A stretch of DNA of 64,000 nucleotides from Ornithinibacillus sp047228935 (GTDB taxonomy: Bacteria > Bacillota > Bacilli > Bacillales > Amphibacillaceae), in contig NZ_JBFEGG010000001.1 in the NCBI RefSeq assembly GCF_047228935.1, positions 992,001-1,056,000 on the forward strand, read 5' to 3'. This document shows positions 33,346 to 41,683 of the stretch, piece after piece; the stretch's first letter is position 1; each line of letters opens with the position of its first letter. Below the pieces are notes generated by a model. It saw only the letters and a list, made by a program, of their open reading frames with translations, made no database searches and was not told the DNA's origin. A program made the translations under genes and the position numbers.

Positions 33346-35952
33346 ATGGAGAGAAAGAAATTCGAATTTGTTAAACCAAAGATTGTGAAGACTGTTGAAA
33401 AAGACCCAGAATCGATTTTTAGGGAATTACAAATACCAAACATAAAAGGCTTATGGTCCCAACAAGCTGATATTTTACGGGAATATTATAATAAGTTTAA
33501 AACAAATCCAGATGTCGCTATTGAACTACCAACGGGGACAGGTAAAACTCTTATCGGATTATTAATTGCCGAATACAGGAGAAGGTGCCATCAAGAACGT
33601 GTACTCTACTTATGTCCAACTAAACAATTAGCAAAACAAGTTTATTCTAAGGCAAAGGAATATGGTTTGCCAGCAAGCCTGCTTATTGGCCCGCAGAAGG
33701 AATATTCAGAGGAAGAGTACGGAAATTATGTAACTAGCAAATCCGTTGGCATTACTACATATAGTGCTGTTTTTAACACAAACCCTTTTAAAATGGATGA
33801 TGCAAATACCATACTGTTGGACGATGCTCACTCAGCAGAAAATTACATTTCATCATTATGGACAGTAGAGATAAAAAGAAAAGATAATAAGGAAGTTTTT
33901 GAGAGCATTATTGAATTATTCAAGGAAGATATTTCAGATTACAATTATACGAGAATAATGAGTGGTGATAACGAACATTATAAGCCGATTTATGATCTTA
34001 TTCCCTATCCAAAATATCTTGAAAAACTACCTCAATTGATACAATTGCTTGAAACAAATATCACTGAATACGGTAATGCCAAACACCCATGGTCAAAAAT
34101 AAATGGAAACTTGGAAGCGTGTCAAATGTTCTTTTCCTGGGGAGAAATTAATATAAAACCACTAGTCCCACCTACAAAAACTCACTCTGCATTTAGTGAT
34201 GCGAATCAGAGAATATATATGTCAGCAACACTCGGAGAAGGAGGAGAGCTTGAAAGAATTTCAGGGATAAGGAAAATTAGTAAGATACCTATTCCTAAGG
34301 GATGGGATAAATATAGTAATGGAAGGAGATTAATTCTTTTTCCAAATAGAATTTTTAATCCAGATGATGCCATGAAAGTGGCGTTTGGTACAATTCGTAA
34401 TCAAGGAAGGGCGTTAGTTCTATGTCCGGACAACCGTACTGCTCAGTTTTTTATTTCAAAGATGGAACAACAATTACCAGAATATACAATATTGGATTCA
34501 TCAGCCATAGAAGACAGTTTGGAGCCATTTTCATCAAAGGAAAAGGTCGTGCTTGTGCTAACCAATAGATATGATGGGATAGATTTATCCGGGGATACTT
34601 GTCGCTTACAAATTGTGTTTGGGATGCCTGAGGCTACAAACTTACAAGAAGGATTTTTGTGGAATAGATTAAATGCGAATGCTGTGTTGAGTGAGTTAGT
34701 GAAAACCAGGATTACGCAGGCACTTGGAAGATGCACACGTTCAAATGATGACTTTGCAAATGTTATTATGCTAGATCCTAATCTATTGAAATTTTGTTCT
34801 AAGCGAGAGAATTTAATAGGATTTCACCCGGAAATTCAAGCAGAAATTGAGTTTGGGCTTAGTAACTCGGGGAAAATTGAATCAGTTGAAGAGATGGTCG
34901 GTTTTATGAATGACTTCATAACCGATAAAGAATACTTTACTGCTATTAATGATGCAGTGACGGAAATTCGAGAGGAATATGAGAAAAAAACTAAGGCTGA
35001 GGTTCAAAAACTAACACTTAATGTTGAAAACGAAATTGATTTTACTTATGCGTTATGGAAAATGGAACTAGATAGAGCTCTTGAGAAAGCAAAATTAATA
35101 CTAGAAAAATTGAGTGGTGGTAAGGAACTTGAGGGTTATCGTGCTTGGTGGTATTACATCGCTGGTAATACAGCATTCTTAGCTAAAACAATGATTCCGA
35201 TAGACCCAAATTTAGACAGGAATTATTATTCATCTGCATTAAGAATGTCCAACGGTATTTCATGGTTAGCTGATTTGATTCACACCGTTCCTACGGAAAA
35301 AGACGTTCCACGAATTGACCCTTACCTTGCGATACAAACAGATAACATTGAAATGGTGTTGAATAATCTAGGGTTATTCGGAGTTATGTTTGAAAAAAAT
35401 ATGAAGAAGTTGTTGGATCTGATTAACAACGATGACGCCAAAAAGTTTGAACAAGGATTGGAGCATCTAGGCAGAATACTTGGTTTTGAGGTTGTCCTTC
35501 CAAAAGGGGATACAGTTCCAGATGGAGTTTGGTACTTAAGAGATAAGTTCTTTGGATTTGAAGCAAAGACAGAAGAAGACCAAGGTGATCCTGTATACAG
35601 TGATGCTTGCAGGCAGACAGATGGGCATAAAAAATGGATTAGGGAAAATGTTCCTTTCCCAGAAGAAGGAACAGTCGATGCTGTCATGATAAGCCACAAA
35701 AGTATGATTCGCAGGGACGCTTTGCCTCAATCAAGAGGCTTATTCCACATAAACACATCTGATGTTAGAGAAATAGCGTTAAAAGCAACGAATGTGTTAA
35801 GGGCTATTCGTTCAGTTTTAGCGAAGGATGGTGAACCGAGTTTATTCCATAAGGAGCATATCGGTAATACTATTACTAAGGAAAGATTGACTTACCGAGA
35901 TATAGAAGAGTTTCTTAAAACAACCCCCCTTGATGAATTGGAACAGTATTAA
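33346..35952 (+). CDS. SF2 helicase with C-terminal PD-(D/E)xK nuclease-like domain
   Basis: 868 residues. Helicase core (about 35-500): motif I LPTGTGKT (61-68), motif II DDAH (159-162), YMSATLGEGGELERI (motif III-like), and motif VI TRITQALGRCTRSN. The variant DDAH box and long insertions resemble Rad3/XPD-like or DinG-like helicases. The C-terminal third (about 690-868) has PDG at 725-727 and EAK at 739-741, the spacing of a PD-(D/E)xK nuclease. A fused helicase-nuclease on a mobile element suggests an antiphage restriction-like system; this is inference. A strong AAAAAGGGGGAA Shine-Dalgarno is present. It is transcribed alone and followed by a hairpin. Confidence 0.78.
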   Translation: MERKKFEFVKPKIVKTVEKDPESIFRELQIPNIKGLWSQQADILREYYNKFKTNPDVAIELPTGTGKTLIGLLIAEYRRRCHQERVLYLCPTKQLAKQVYSKAKEYGLPASLLIGPQKEYSEEEYGNYVTSKSVGITTYSAVFNTNPFKMDDANTILLDDAHSAENYISSLWTVEIKRKDNKEVFESIIELFKEDISDYNYTRIMSGDNEHYKPIYDLIPYPKYLEKLPQLIQLLETNITEYGNAKHPWSKINGNLEACQMFFSWGEINIKPLVPPTKTHSAFSDANQRIYMSATLGEGGELERISGIRKISKIPIPKGWDKYSNGRRLILFPNRIFNPDDAMKVAFGTIRNQGRALVLCPDNRTAQFFISKMEQQLPEYTILDSSAIEDSLEPFSSKEKVVLVLTNRYDGIDLSGDTCRLQIVFGMPEATNLQEGFLWNRLNANAVLSELVKTRITQALGRCTRSNDDFANVIMLDPNLLKFCSKRENLIGFHPEIQAEIEFGLSNSGKIESVEEMVGFMNDFITDKEYFTAINDAVTEIREEYEKKTKAEVQKLTLNVENEIDFTYALWKMELDRALEKAKLILEKLSGGKELEGYRAWWYYIAGNTAFLAKTMIPIDPNLDRNYYSSALRMSNGISWLADLIHTVPTEKDVPRIDPYLAIQTDNIEMVLNNLGLFGVMFEKNMKKLLDLINNDDAKKFEQGLEHLGRILGFEVVLPKGDTVPDGVWYLRDKFFGFEAKTEEDQGDPVYSDACRQTDGHKKWIRENVPFPEEGTVDAVMISHKSMIRRDALPQSRGLFHINTSDVREIALKATNVLRAIRSVLAKDGEPSLFHKEHIGNTITKERLTYRDIEEFLKTTPLDELEQY

Positions 35953-35971
35953 TAAATAATGAGGCACCGTC

Positions 35972-36007
35972 CAGAAAAGTCGTCTTTATTGGCGACCTTT
36001 TCTGTTT
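35972..36007 (+). terminator. Hairpin after the helicase-nuclease gene
   Basis: Stem CAGAAAAG / CTTTTCTG extended by TCG/CGA with one bulged base. The tail is only weakly U-rich. The 36008-36422 stretch beyond it carries an imperfect hairpin around 36197-36240 and no gene. Confidence 0.6.
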
Positions 36008-36422
36008 GAACGTTATGAACTTAATTTTAACTCAGTTTGGAATCGATTAGACAGAATTCGAAGGGAGACAAATAAAATTTATAAAACCAGTTCTTTTATT
36101 TCACCAGAACGTAGTGGACAAAACTAGAGAATTAAATTAGACATATAAAAACATACAATTTGGACGAATAATCTGCAACAGAAGCTATAAAAGTTTTTAA
36201 TTACTAATAACAGAGTAATCTCTTGCTATTAGTTATTTGATTAATAGCATTAATAGTTGGGAAAGTACAGTAAACGGAATACAATTTTTTAATGAAAAGC
36301 AACAAATTTGTGTTAATTGTCAATTATACAAAGGAAAGGAGAATAAACTATATTATTACGTAAAATATAAATTTGACGAAGTAATATATGTAGAATTAAA
36401 ATATAGGTGAGGGGTGAGCTAT

Positions 36423-37493
36423 TTGAGTAAAGATAAAAAGCAACATTTATATGCAAGAATTGAAGAAAAAGTAAAAGAACTACCATGGTATGTTGGTGAA
36501 TTTATTGATAAAAAGCGAAGAAAATTATCTGCAGCTTCCCTTTTAAATTATTGTCATGATTATATTATATTCTTTGACTGGTTATTAGCAGAGGGGTATT
36601 TTAGGGGGAAAATAGTAGATATACCTCTTAATGTACTTGAAAAGCTTACAGTGCAACAAATAGAAGACTTTTTATCCTTTTTAGAGTATAATCTAGGGAA
36701 CACTCCACTTACTATTAATCGGAAATTGTCTGCATTACGATCCTTATTCCATTACCTACAAAATGTAGCAGAAACAAATGACTTGGAGCCCTATATTCAA
36801 CGAAATGTTATGGCGAAAATTGAATTAAATGATGTAAAAGAAGATCAAGAAACTTTAGCTAACCGTATAGAAGGTAAAATATTACGAGGTGATGAATATG
36901 AACAGTTTCGTCAATTTGTTGCCAGTGATTACGGATTGGTACACAAGGATAACAAAAAGCTCTTTAACTTTCACGAGAAAAACCGTGAGAGAGACACTGC
37001 AATAGTATCATTAATACTTGGATCAGGACTAAGACTTTCTGAAGTAGTTAATATTGATATTGACGATATTGATTGGCAAAAAAATACTGTTAGAGTTATA
37101 AGAAAAGGAAACAAAGAACAATATGTATATTTCAGTGAGCAAGCAAGTATAGACTTAAAGGAATACATATCTGTGCGAGAAGTAAAATACCAGGTTAGCA
37201 AAAACTTTAAAGCTCTATTCATTGCATCATCTATGGGTCCTAAAGATACGTCCAGAAGACTAACAGGACGTTCTATTGAAAAAATAATTGAAAAATATGC
37301 AAAAGCATTTGGTAAACCAGCCTTATCTGTACATAAATTAAGACACTCATTTGCAACTAGATATCACTTTGAAAACAATGATGTACCTAAATTAAGAAGA
37401 CAGTTGGGCCATTCATCGATACAAACAACTATGATCTATACACATCTAACTAATGAAGAAATGAGAAGTGCGGTTAATAAAGCAGACAACTAG
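36423..37493 (+). CDS. XerS-like tyrosine recombinase
   Basis: About 356 residues. It resembles the streptococcal single-recombinase XerS throughout: ELPWYVGEFIDKKRRKLSA near the start, an N-terminal SAM-like domain (about 10-125), then the catalytic domain with Arg in SGLRLSEVVN, Lys in the RKGNKEQ beta-hairpin, HKLRHSFATR, and the final LGHSSIQTTMIYTH with the nucleophilic Tyr. Such enzymes resolve dimers or excise elements at specific sites. The start is TTG 36423, well spaced from GAGGGG; a GTG three codons earlier is possible. It lies only 19 bp from the first box of the transposon's right end, so it travels with the element, perhaps as resolvase. No cognate site was found. Confidence 0.86.
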   Translation: MSKDKKQHLYARIEEKVKELPWYVGEFIDKKRRKLSAASLLNYCHDYIIFFDWLLAEGYFRGKIVDIPLNVLEKLTVQQIEDFLSFLEYNLGNTPLTINRKLSALRSLFHYLQNVAETNDLEPYIQRNVMAKIELNDVKEDQETLANRIEGKILRGDEYEQFRQFVASDYGLVHKDNKKLFNFHEKNRERDTAIVSLILGSGLRLSEVVNIDIDDIDWQKNTVRVIRKGNKEQYVYFSEQASIDLKEYISVREVKYQVSKNFKALFIASSMGPKDTSRRLTGRSIEKIIEKYAKAFGKPALSVHKLRHSFATRYHFENNDVPKLRRQLGHSSIQTTMIYTHLTNEEMRSAVNKADN

Positions 37494-37511
37494 TTAGACA
37501 TAAAAGGGTTT

Positions 37512-37744
37512 CAGTATTTTTGTGTCACTAACTGATTTGTTTTAGTCAAAAAAAGAACATAAAGCAGCTCATTAAGTAAATTTGTGTCACTAAATTAGAC
37601 AAAATTCAAGTTGATTTAATGTTTTTAGTAAAAGATATATAAATTTTAGCATAACGAATACCCTGAAAAGGGGAAGTAATATAATAAAAGTACTGATTCA
37701 GTATATTTGTGTCATTTCGTTAAGTATTTTTGTGTCACTGGTCA
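37512..37744 (-). repeat. Right end of the transposon: terminal repeat and TnsB-type boxes
   Basis: Inverted boxes lie at 37512-37526 (CAGTATTTTTGTGTCA-type), 37572-37589 (TTAAGTAAATTTGTGTCA), 37699-37714 (CAGTATATTTGTGTCA) and 37720-37737 (TTAAGTATTTTTGTGTCA), then CTGGTCA to 37744. A partial box in the opposite orientation follows the second (TAGACAAAATT, about 37596), echoing the palindromic pair of the left end. The last 17 bases are the complement of the first 17 of the element. Confidence 0.88.
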
Positions 37745-37833
37745 GCATAAAGGGAAGGAATAATGATAAATTAATTTTATATTTCCAAGTTAACATAATA
37801 TAAATTATGGGAAGTTATTGGTTAAAAATTAAT

Positions 37834-37876
37834 TTCTGTCTCACTTAACAAGTATACTTTAGATAGTGAGACAGAA
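37834..37876 (-). terminator. Terminator-like inverted repeat downstream of citA
   Basis: Perfect 11-bp arms TTCTGTCTCAC / GTGAGACAGAA, a 21-nt loop, with T-rich DNA on the minus strand afterwards. It lies about 50 bp past the citA stop and is probably the citA terminator. Confidence 0.6.
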
Positions 37877-37925
37877 TAAAAAATTACTGCGAATCAACTT
37901 TAAATTATTCTACAGCAATTATAAA

Positions 37926-38996
37926 TTATTTTCCTACATAGATTGCATTTGGTCTAAATATCGTATTGTTATCTAATTGTTCGATTGCATGTGCACACCA
38001 GCCGACAATTCTACTTGAACTAAAAATTGGTGTAAATAAATCTGGATCTATATTTATTGTTTTCATTATTGCAGCTGCATAATATTCTACATTAGTATAA
38101 AGTTTTTTATCTGGTTTTGATTGTTGTAAGATTTTAATTGTTTCTTTTTCCGTTTCTAACGCTAATGTTATCCATTCTGGCAAATCATCCATTTGCATTA
38201 AGATGGTTTTTAAAGCTTCCGCGCGTGGATCGACTGTTTTATATACACGATGACCAAACCCCATAATTTTTTCTTTATTTTTTAATTTCTTGTGAATCAC
38301 CTCACATATTGCTTCTTTTGTTCCAATTTCTTCTAATAATGCAATAACTCCTGATGGTGCACCACCATGTAACGGACCTTTCATAGTACCAAGTGCACTT
38401 GTGATTGCAGAAACTAAGTCACTTTCCGTAGAAATGGTCACTCTTGCAGCAAATGTTGATGCATTTAATCCATGTTCCATAGTTAACATGAGATATGTTT
38501 CTAGTATTTTAGCGTGATTGGAATTTCGTTTACCAGTTAGCATATAGATAAAATTTTCAACATGATTTAGTTCATGATCCGGCTTTATAATCGGTCGATC
38601 ATTTACTTGTCGATATCGATATGAGATTAATGTAGGCATAAACGCTATCAATTTTTCTGCTGTTTGAAAAATATTCTCGTTACTATCAGTATAATAAGCA
38701 GATATAATCGTTCTCATTACATCCATTAGTTGCATTTTCTGAGGAAGTTGATTAAGTATGGTTACTAAATAATCTGGAATAATTCGATTTTGTATTAAAT
38801 TTAATGTAAATTCCTTTAATTGCTCTGCACTGGGAAACTTATTATATAGTAAAAAATACGCAACTTCCTCGAATGAATAGTTCTCAACTAAACTTTGTAC
38901 GGTGGTACCTCGATAAGTTAATAATCCTTTATTGCCATCAATATTACTTAATTCGGTCTGAACAGCAGTTACCCCTTTTAATCCTGGTTGAAACAT
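37926..38996 (-). CDS. citA: Citrate synthase (CitA-like)
   Basis: 356 residues. It condenses acetyl-CoA and oxaloacetate in the TCA cycle; methylcitrate synthases are close relatives and cannot be excluded. Active-site segments are present: MEHGLNASTFAAR, GPLHGGAPSGVIALLEE, MGFGHRVYKTVDPRA, and the late SSSRIVGWCAHAIEQ. Starting at MFQPGLKGVTAV gives the usual family N-terminus, with AAGGGAGAG upstream; a frame 14 codons longer exists. A LysR gene is transcribed divergently, as in the Bacillus subtilis citA-citR pair. The 3' end is 182 bp from the transposon's right end. Confidence 0.88.
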   Translation of the reverse strand: MFQPGLKGVTAVQTELSNIDGNKGLLTYRGTTVQSLVENYSFEEVAYFLLYNKFPSAEQLKEFTLNLIQNRIIPDYLVTILNQLPQKMQLMDVMRTIISAYYTDSNENIFQTAEKLIAFMPTLISYRYRQVNDRPIIKPDHELNHVENFIYMLTGKRNSNHAKILETYLMLTMEHGLNASTFAARVTISTESDLVSAITSALGTMKGPLHGGAPSGVIALLEEIGTKEAICEVIHKKLKNKEKIMGFGHRVYKTVDPRAEALKTILMQMDDLPEWITLALETEKETIKILQQSKPDKKLYTNVEYYAAAIMKTINIDPDLFTPIFSSSRIVGWCAHAIEQLDNNTIFRPNAIYVGK

Positions 38997-39107
38997 TTCT
39001 TCACTCTCCCTTCCCTCTTTGGCTTCATTATAAAGCATTAAAAAGATTATTAATATTTAATGTTTTTTAATATAATAATAAATAATACTTATTAATGAGG
39101 TGTAAAG

Positions 39108-39983
39108 ATGGACATTCGCCTATTGAGAACCTTTATTCTTGCTGCAGAATATGAAAACTATCGTGAGGTTGCAGAGAAATTGTATGTAACCCAGCCTGCT
39201 GTTACATTTCAAATTAAACAATTAGAAAAGGAATTGAGTGGAAAATTATTTGTTAAAGACGGAAGAAATATTGTCTTAACAGAGTTTGGGCGATTATTTT
39301 ATCAGGAAGCATGTAAAATGATCTCTCAATATGAAGCTAGCATTCAGCGATTAAATCAATTCAAACAAGGGTTTCATAAGCTTGTTCGCGTTGCCATATC
39401 ACCATTACTTGCGGACACTATATTACCTTCCATCCTACATAAGTACATGAGGGAGAATCCTACTGTGGAACTAATGATTCAAGTGATGGAATCAAATGAA
39501 ATCTCGTCTTGTATAGAAAGTGGCGAGGCTGATCTTGGTCTTTCTTGTTTACCAGGTAATAGATTAAAATCAGTACTATTTCATGAAGAAGAAGTATCTT
39601 TAGTAATAAGACATGATGGATATGATGCCGAGTCTGGCCCTATATTAGATGCAAAAGAAATTCTTGAAAATAATATTTTATTTACTGATAATCATCCTTT
39701 TTATTGGTTAGAGTTGAAGGAACAGCTAAAGCTTAAAATCCCTTCACTTAAAACAATGAAAGTGAATCAGTCTTATATTACGAAACGATTTATCGCAGAA
39801 GGTATGGGTGTAAGCTTTTTACCTAAATCTAGTATAAATAAAGAACTAATGGAAGGTAGATTACTAGAGGTTCCTATTGACTTTATACATATCCCTAAGG
39901 CAAGCATGTATTTTATTTACAAAAATGAATTCCAATTAGATTCAAATTTAATTCCATTTATCTCTTCTTTCCACTTTAGTTAG
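39108..39983 (+). CDS. citR: LysR-family regulator (CitR-like)
   Basis: 291 residues. The N-terminal winged helix-turn-helix (about 1-60) reads MDIRLLRTFILAAEYENYRE and VAEKLYVTQPAVTFQIKQLE. The effector domain (about 90-291) has a periplasmic-binding-protein fold. It lies divergent to citA with 111 bp between the starts, the arrangement of B. subtilis citR, which represses citA. A GAGGTG Shine-Dalgarno is present. The effector is unknown. Confidence 0.85.
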   Translation: MDIRLLRTFILAAEYENYREVAEKLYVTQPAVTFQIKQLEKELSGKLFVKDGRNIVLTEFGRLFYQEACKMISQYEASIQRLNQFKQGFHKLVRVAISPLLADTILPSILHKYMRENPTVELMIQVMESNEISSCIESGEADLGLSCLPGNRLKSVLFHEEEVSLVIRHDGYDAESGPILDAKEILENNILFTDNHPFYWLELKEQLKLKIPSLKTMKVNQSYITKRFIAEGMGVSFLPKSSINKELMEGRLLEVPIDFIHIPKASMYFIYKNEFQLDSNLIPFISSFHFS

Positions 39984-40062
39984 CAATCAAGTACAGAATT
40001 TTACATTTAAATATAGTAAACTATAACTAGCTTTCTAGATTTATCAAATGAGGTGGATATTA

Positions 40063-40833
40063 TTGTTATATAGAAAGATGTTAATATCATTATCTGTTTT
40101 AGTCTTAATAATAACCGCTGGTTGTTCTGGTCGACCTGGGCATGTAGAGATTACGGTATCTGCTGCAGTCAGCCTTAAGGATGCTCTAGAAGAAATTAAA
40201 CAATTATATGAGGAAGAAAACCATGATGTGAAAATAAGGTTCAACTTCGGCGGATCTGGTTCTTTACAACAGCAGATATCACAAGGTGCACCAGTCGATA
40301 TATTCTTTTCTGCTGCAGAAGATAAATTTAGTACGCTAGTCGAAGAAGGATTAATTACAGATGCAAACGGTATTACCGTATTACGTAATGAACTTGTTTT
40401 AATTGTACCTACGAAAAATTCATATGGTATTTCAAGTTTCGAAGATTTATTACATAATGAGATAGAACATATTTCTATAGGGATACCAGAAACCGTTCCC
40501 GCAGGTAAATATGCAAAGGAAACGTTAGAGACTCTCAATCTTTGGAGTGATTTAGAGTCAAAAATAGTATATGCCAAAGATGTAAGACAAGTTTTAGCAT
40601 ACGTAGAAACTGGGAATGTAGAAGCTGGAGTTGTTTATAAAACCGATGCTCTTCAGTCTGAAAAAGTAGCAATTGTAACAGCTGCTGATTCAAGTTCACA
40701 TTCAAATATTTCCTATCCAATTGGGATTATAAACAATACGAAAAACTATGAAGCTGCTAAAGATTTTTATAACTTTATTCAAAAACAAAATTCATTAGAG
40801 GTATTCAAAAATTATGGATTCATTACTGACTAA
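40063..40833 (+). CDS. modA: Molybdate ABC transporter substrate-binding lipoprotein
   Basis: 256 residues. A lipoprotein signal peptide (LISLSVLVLIITAGC, lipid-bearing Cys in ITAGC) anchors it outside the membrane. The mature part has the ModA pattern: TVSAAVSLKDALEEI, FNFGGSGSLQQQI, GAPVDIFFSAAEDKF and the late YAKDVRQVLAYVETGNVEAGVVY. The start is TTG 40063, seven bases from AGGTGG; an in-frame ATG at 40048 overlaps that site. It overlaps modB by 20 bp. Molybdate or tungstate binding is a family inference. Confidence 0.9.
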   Translation: MLYRKMLISLSVLVLIITAGCSGRPGHVEITVSAAVSLKDALEEIKQLYEEENHDVKIRFNFGGSGSLQQQISQGAPVDIFFSAAEDKFSTLVEEGLITDANGITVLRNELVLIVPTKNSYGISSFEDLLHNEIEHISIGIPETVPAGKYAKETLETLNLWSDLESKIVYAKDVRQVLAYVETGNVEAGVVYKTDALQSEKVAIVTAADSSSHSNISYPIGIINNTKNYEAAKDFYNFIQKQNSLEVFKNYGFITD

Positions 40834-41494
40834 TTTACTATCAGAGCAATTTTTTAACCCTATATGGTTGTCATTAAAAGTAGCTGTTGTTTCAAGCTTT
40901 ATCGTAATCATTTTAGGAACGATAATAGGTCGATTATTCTCTAAGAAAAAATTTAAGGGGAAAGCCATTTTAGAAACATTTATCATGCTTCCTATGGTTC
41001 TCCCCCCTACCGTTGTTGGCTTTTTCTTAATTGTCATCTTTGGGAAAAATAGTATAGTAGGAAAAGTAATCGAATGGGTATTTGACCAGTCTATTATGTT
41101 TACTTGGTATGCAGCAGTGACTGCAGCTATAGTAGTAGCTTTTCCTCTTATGTATCAATCCTCTAAATCAGCATTTCAAGGTGTGGATAATGATATTGAA
41201 GAAGCTGCAAGATTAGATGGAGCAAGTGAAAGGAAAGTATTCTTACTTGTTTCGATACCATTAGCTTCGAAAATGTTAATTACAGGTTGTATTCTAAGTT
41301 TCGCACGGGCTTTAGGGGAATTCGGTGCAACGTTAATGTTCGCTGGTAATATCCCAGGGGTAACGCAAACCGTCCCTACGGCAATTTATGTTGCAATGGA
41401 TTCTGGGGATATGACATTAGCATGGCTGTGGGTAATTTCCATTGTCTTAATCTCATTTCTTATGTTGTTGTTTGTTCGTATTAGAGAAGTTTAA
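40814..41494 (+). CDS. modB: Molybdate ABC transporter permease
   Basis: 226 residues with five or six transmembrane helices. The EAA loop EEAARLDGASERKVFLLVSIPLA (shown in part) docks the ATPase, and the GALGEFGATLMFAGN-like stretch ALGEFGATLMFAGNI is typical of ModB. It is translationally coupled to modA. No ATPase gene (modC) follows; the next gene is on the other strand, so the ATPase must be elsewhere. Confidence 0.9.
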   Translation: MDSLLTNLLSEQFFNPIWLSLKVAVVSSFIVIILGTIIGRLFSKKKFKGKAILETFIMLPMVLPPTVVGFFLIVIFGKNSIVGKVIEWVFDQSIMFTWYAAVTAAIVVAFPLMYQSSKSAFQGVDNDIEEAARLDGASERKVFLLVSIPLASKMLITGCILSFARALGEFGATLMFAGNIPGVTQTVPTAIYVAMDSGDMTLAWLWVISIVLISFLMLLFVRIREV

Positions 41495-41497
41495 AGA

Positions 41498-41527
41498 AAA
41501 GTCCATGACTAGTATGTCTTGGGCTTT
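41498..41527 (+). terminator. Hairpin after modB
   Basis: Imperfect stem AAAGTCCATGAC / GTCTTGGGCTTT. The tail is poor in U. The gene-free stretch to 41683 shows nothing else apart from AT-rich DNA. Confidence 0.4.
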
Positions 41528-41683
41528 ACTGCATCTATATCCATCGTCATTCCCCTTTCTAAATCTTTCCTATCTCTACGTTCATAATATAATATATGAT
41601 ACAATTTTCAAAATAAACAAACCACAAAACAACCGTACAGTTATTTACAACCGTACGGCTAGCAACAATTCTAGGAAAGTTAA

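Larger units (their letters stand above)
9225..37744. mobile_element. Tn7-like transposon, 28.5 kb, with sulfur-metabolism and defence-like cargo
   Basis: Both ends begin with the same inverted sequence TGACCAGTGACACAAAA (9225-9241, and its complement 37728-37744); 21 of the first 22 bases match. Each end carries several TGACAC-type boxes. Inside are tnsA, tnsB, tnsC and two tniQ genes in Tn7 order, transcribed left to right. By Tn7 convention the left end here (nearest tnsA) corresponds to the Tn7 right end. The ends start TG and finish CA, as Tn7-type elements do. No 5-bp target duplication is visible (ATAAT before, GCATA after). The cargo includes a persulfide/sulfite island, HEPN, DUF4238 and helicase-nuclease genes and a XerS-like recombinase. 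Three genes inside are broken, so it may be ageing. Confidence 0.9.

Noticed and set aside
37834..37876. Inverted repeat near the right end as an attachment or resolution site for the XerS-like enzyme
   Set aside because: It lies outside the element, has a 21-nt spacer unlike dif sites, and fits a citA terminator better.
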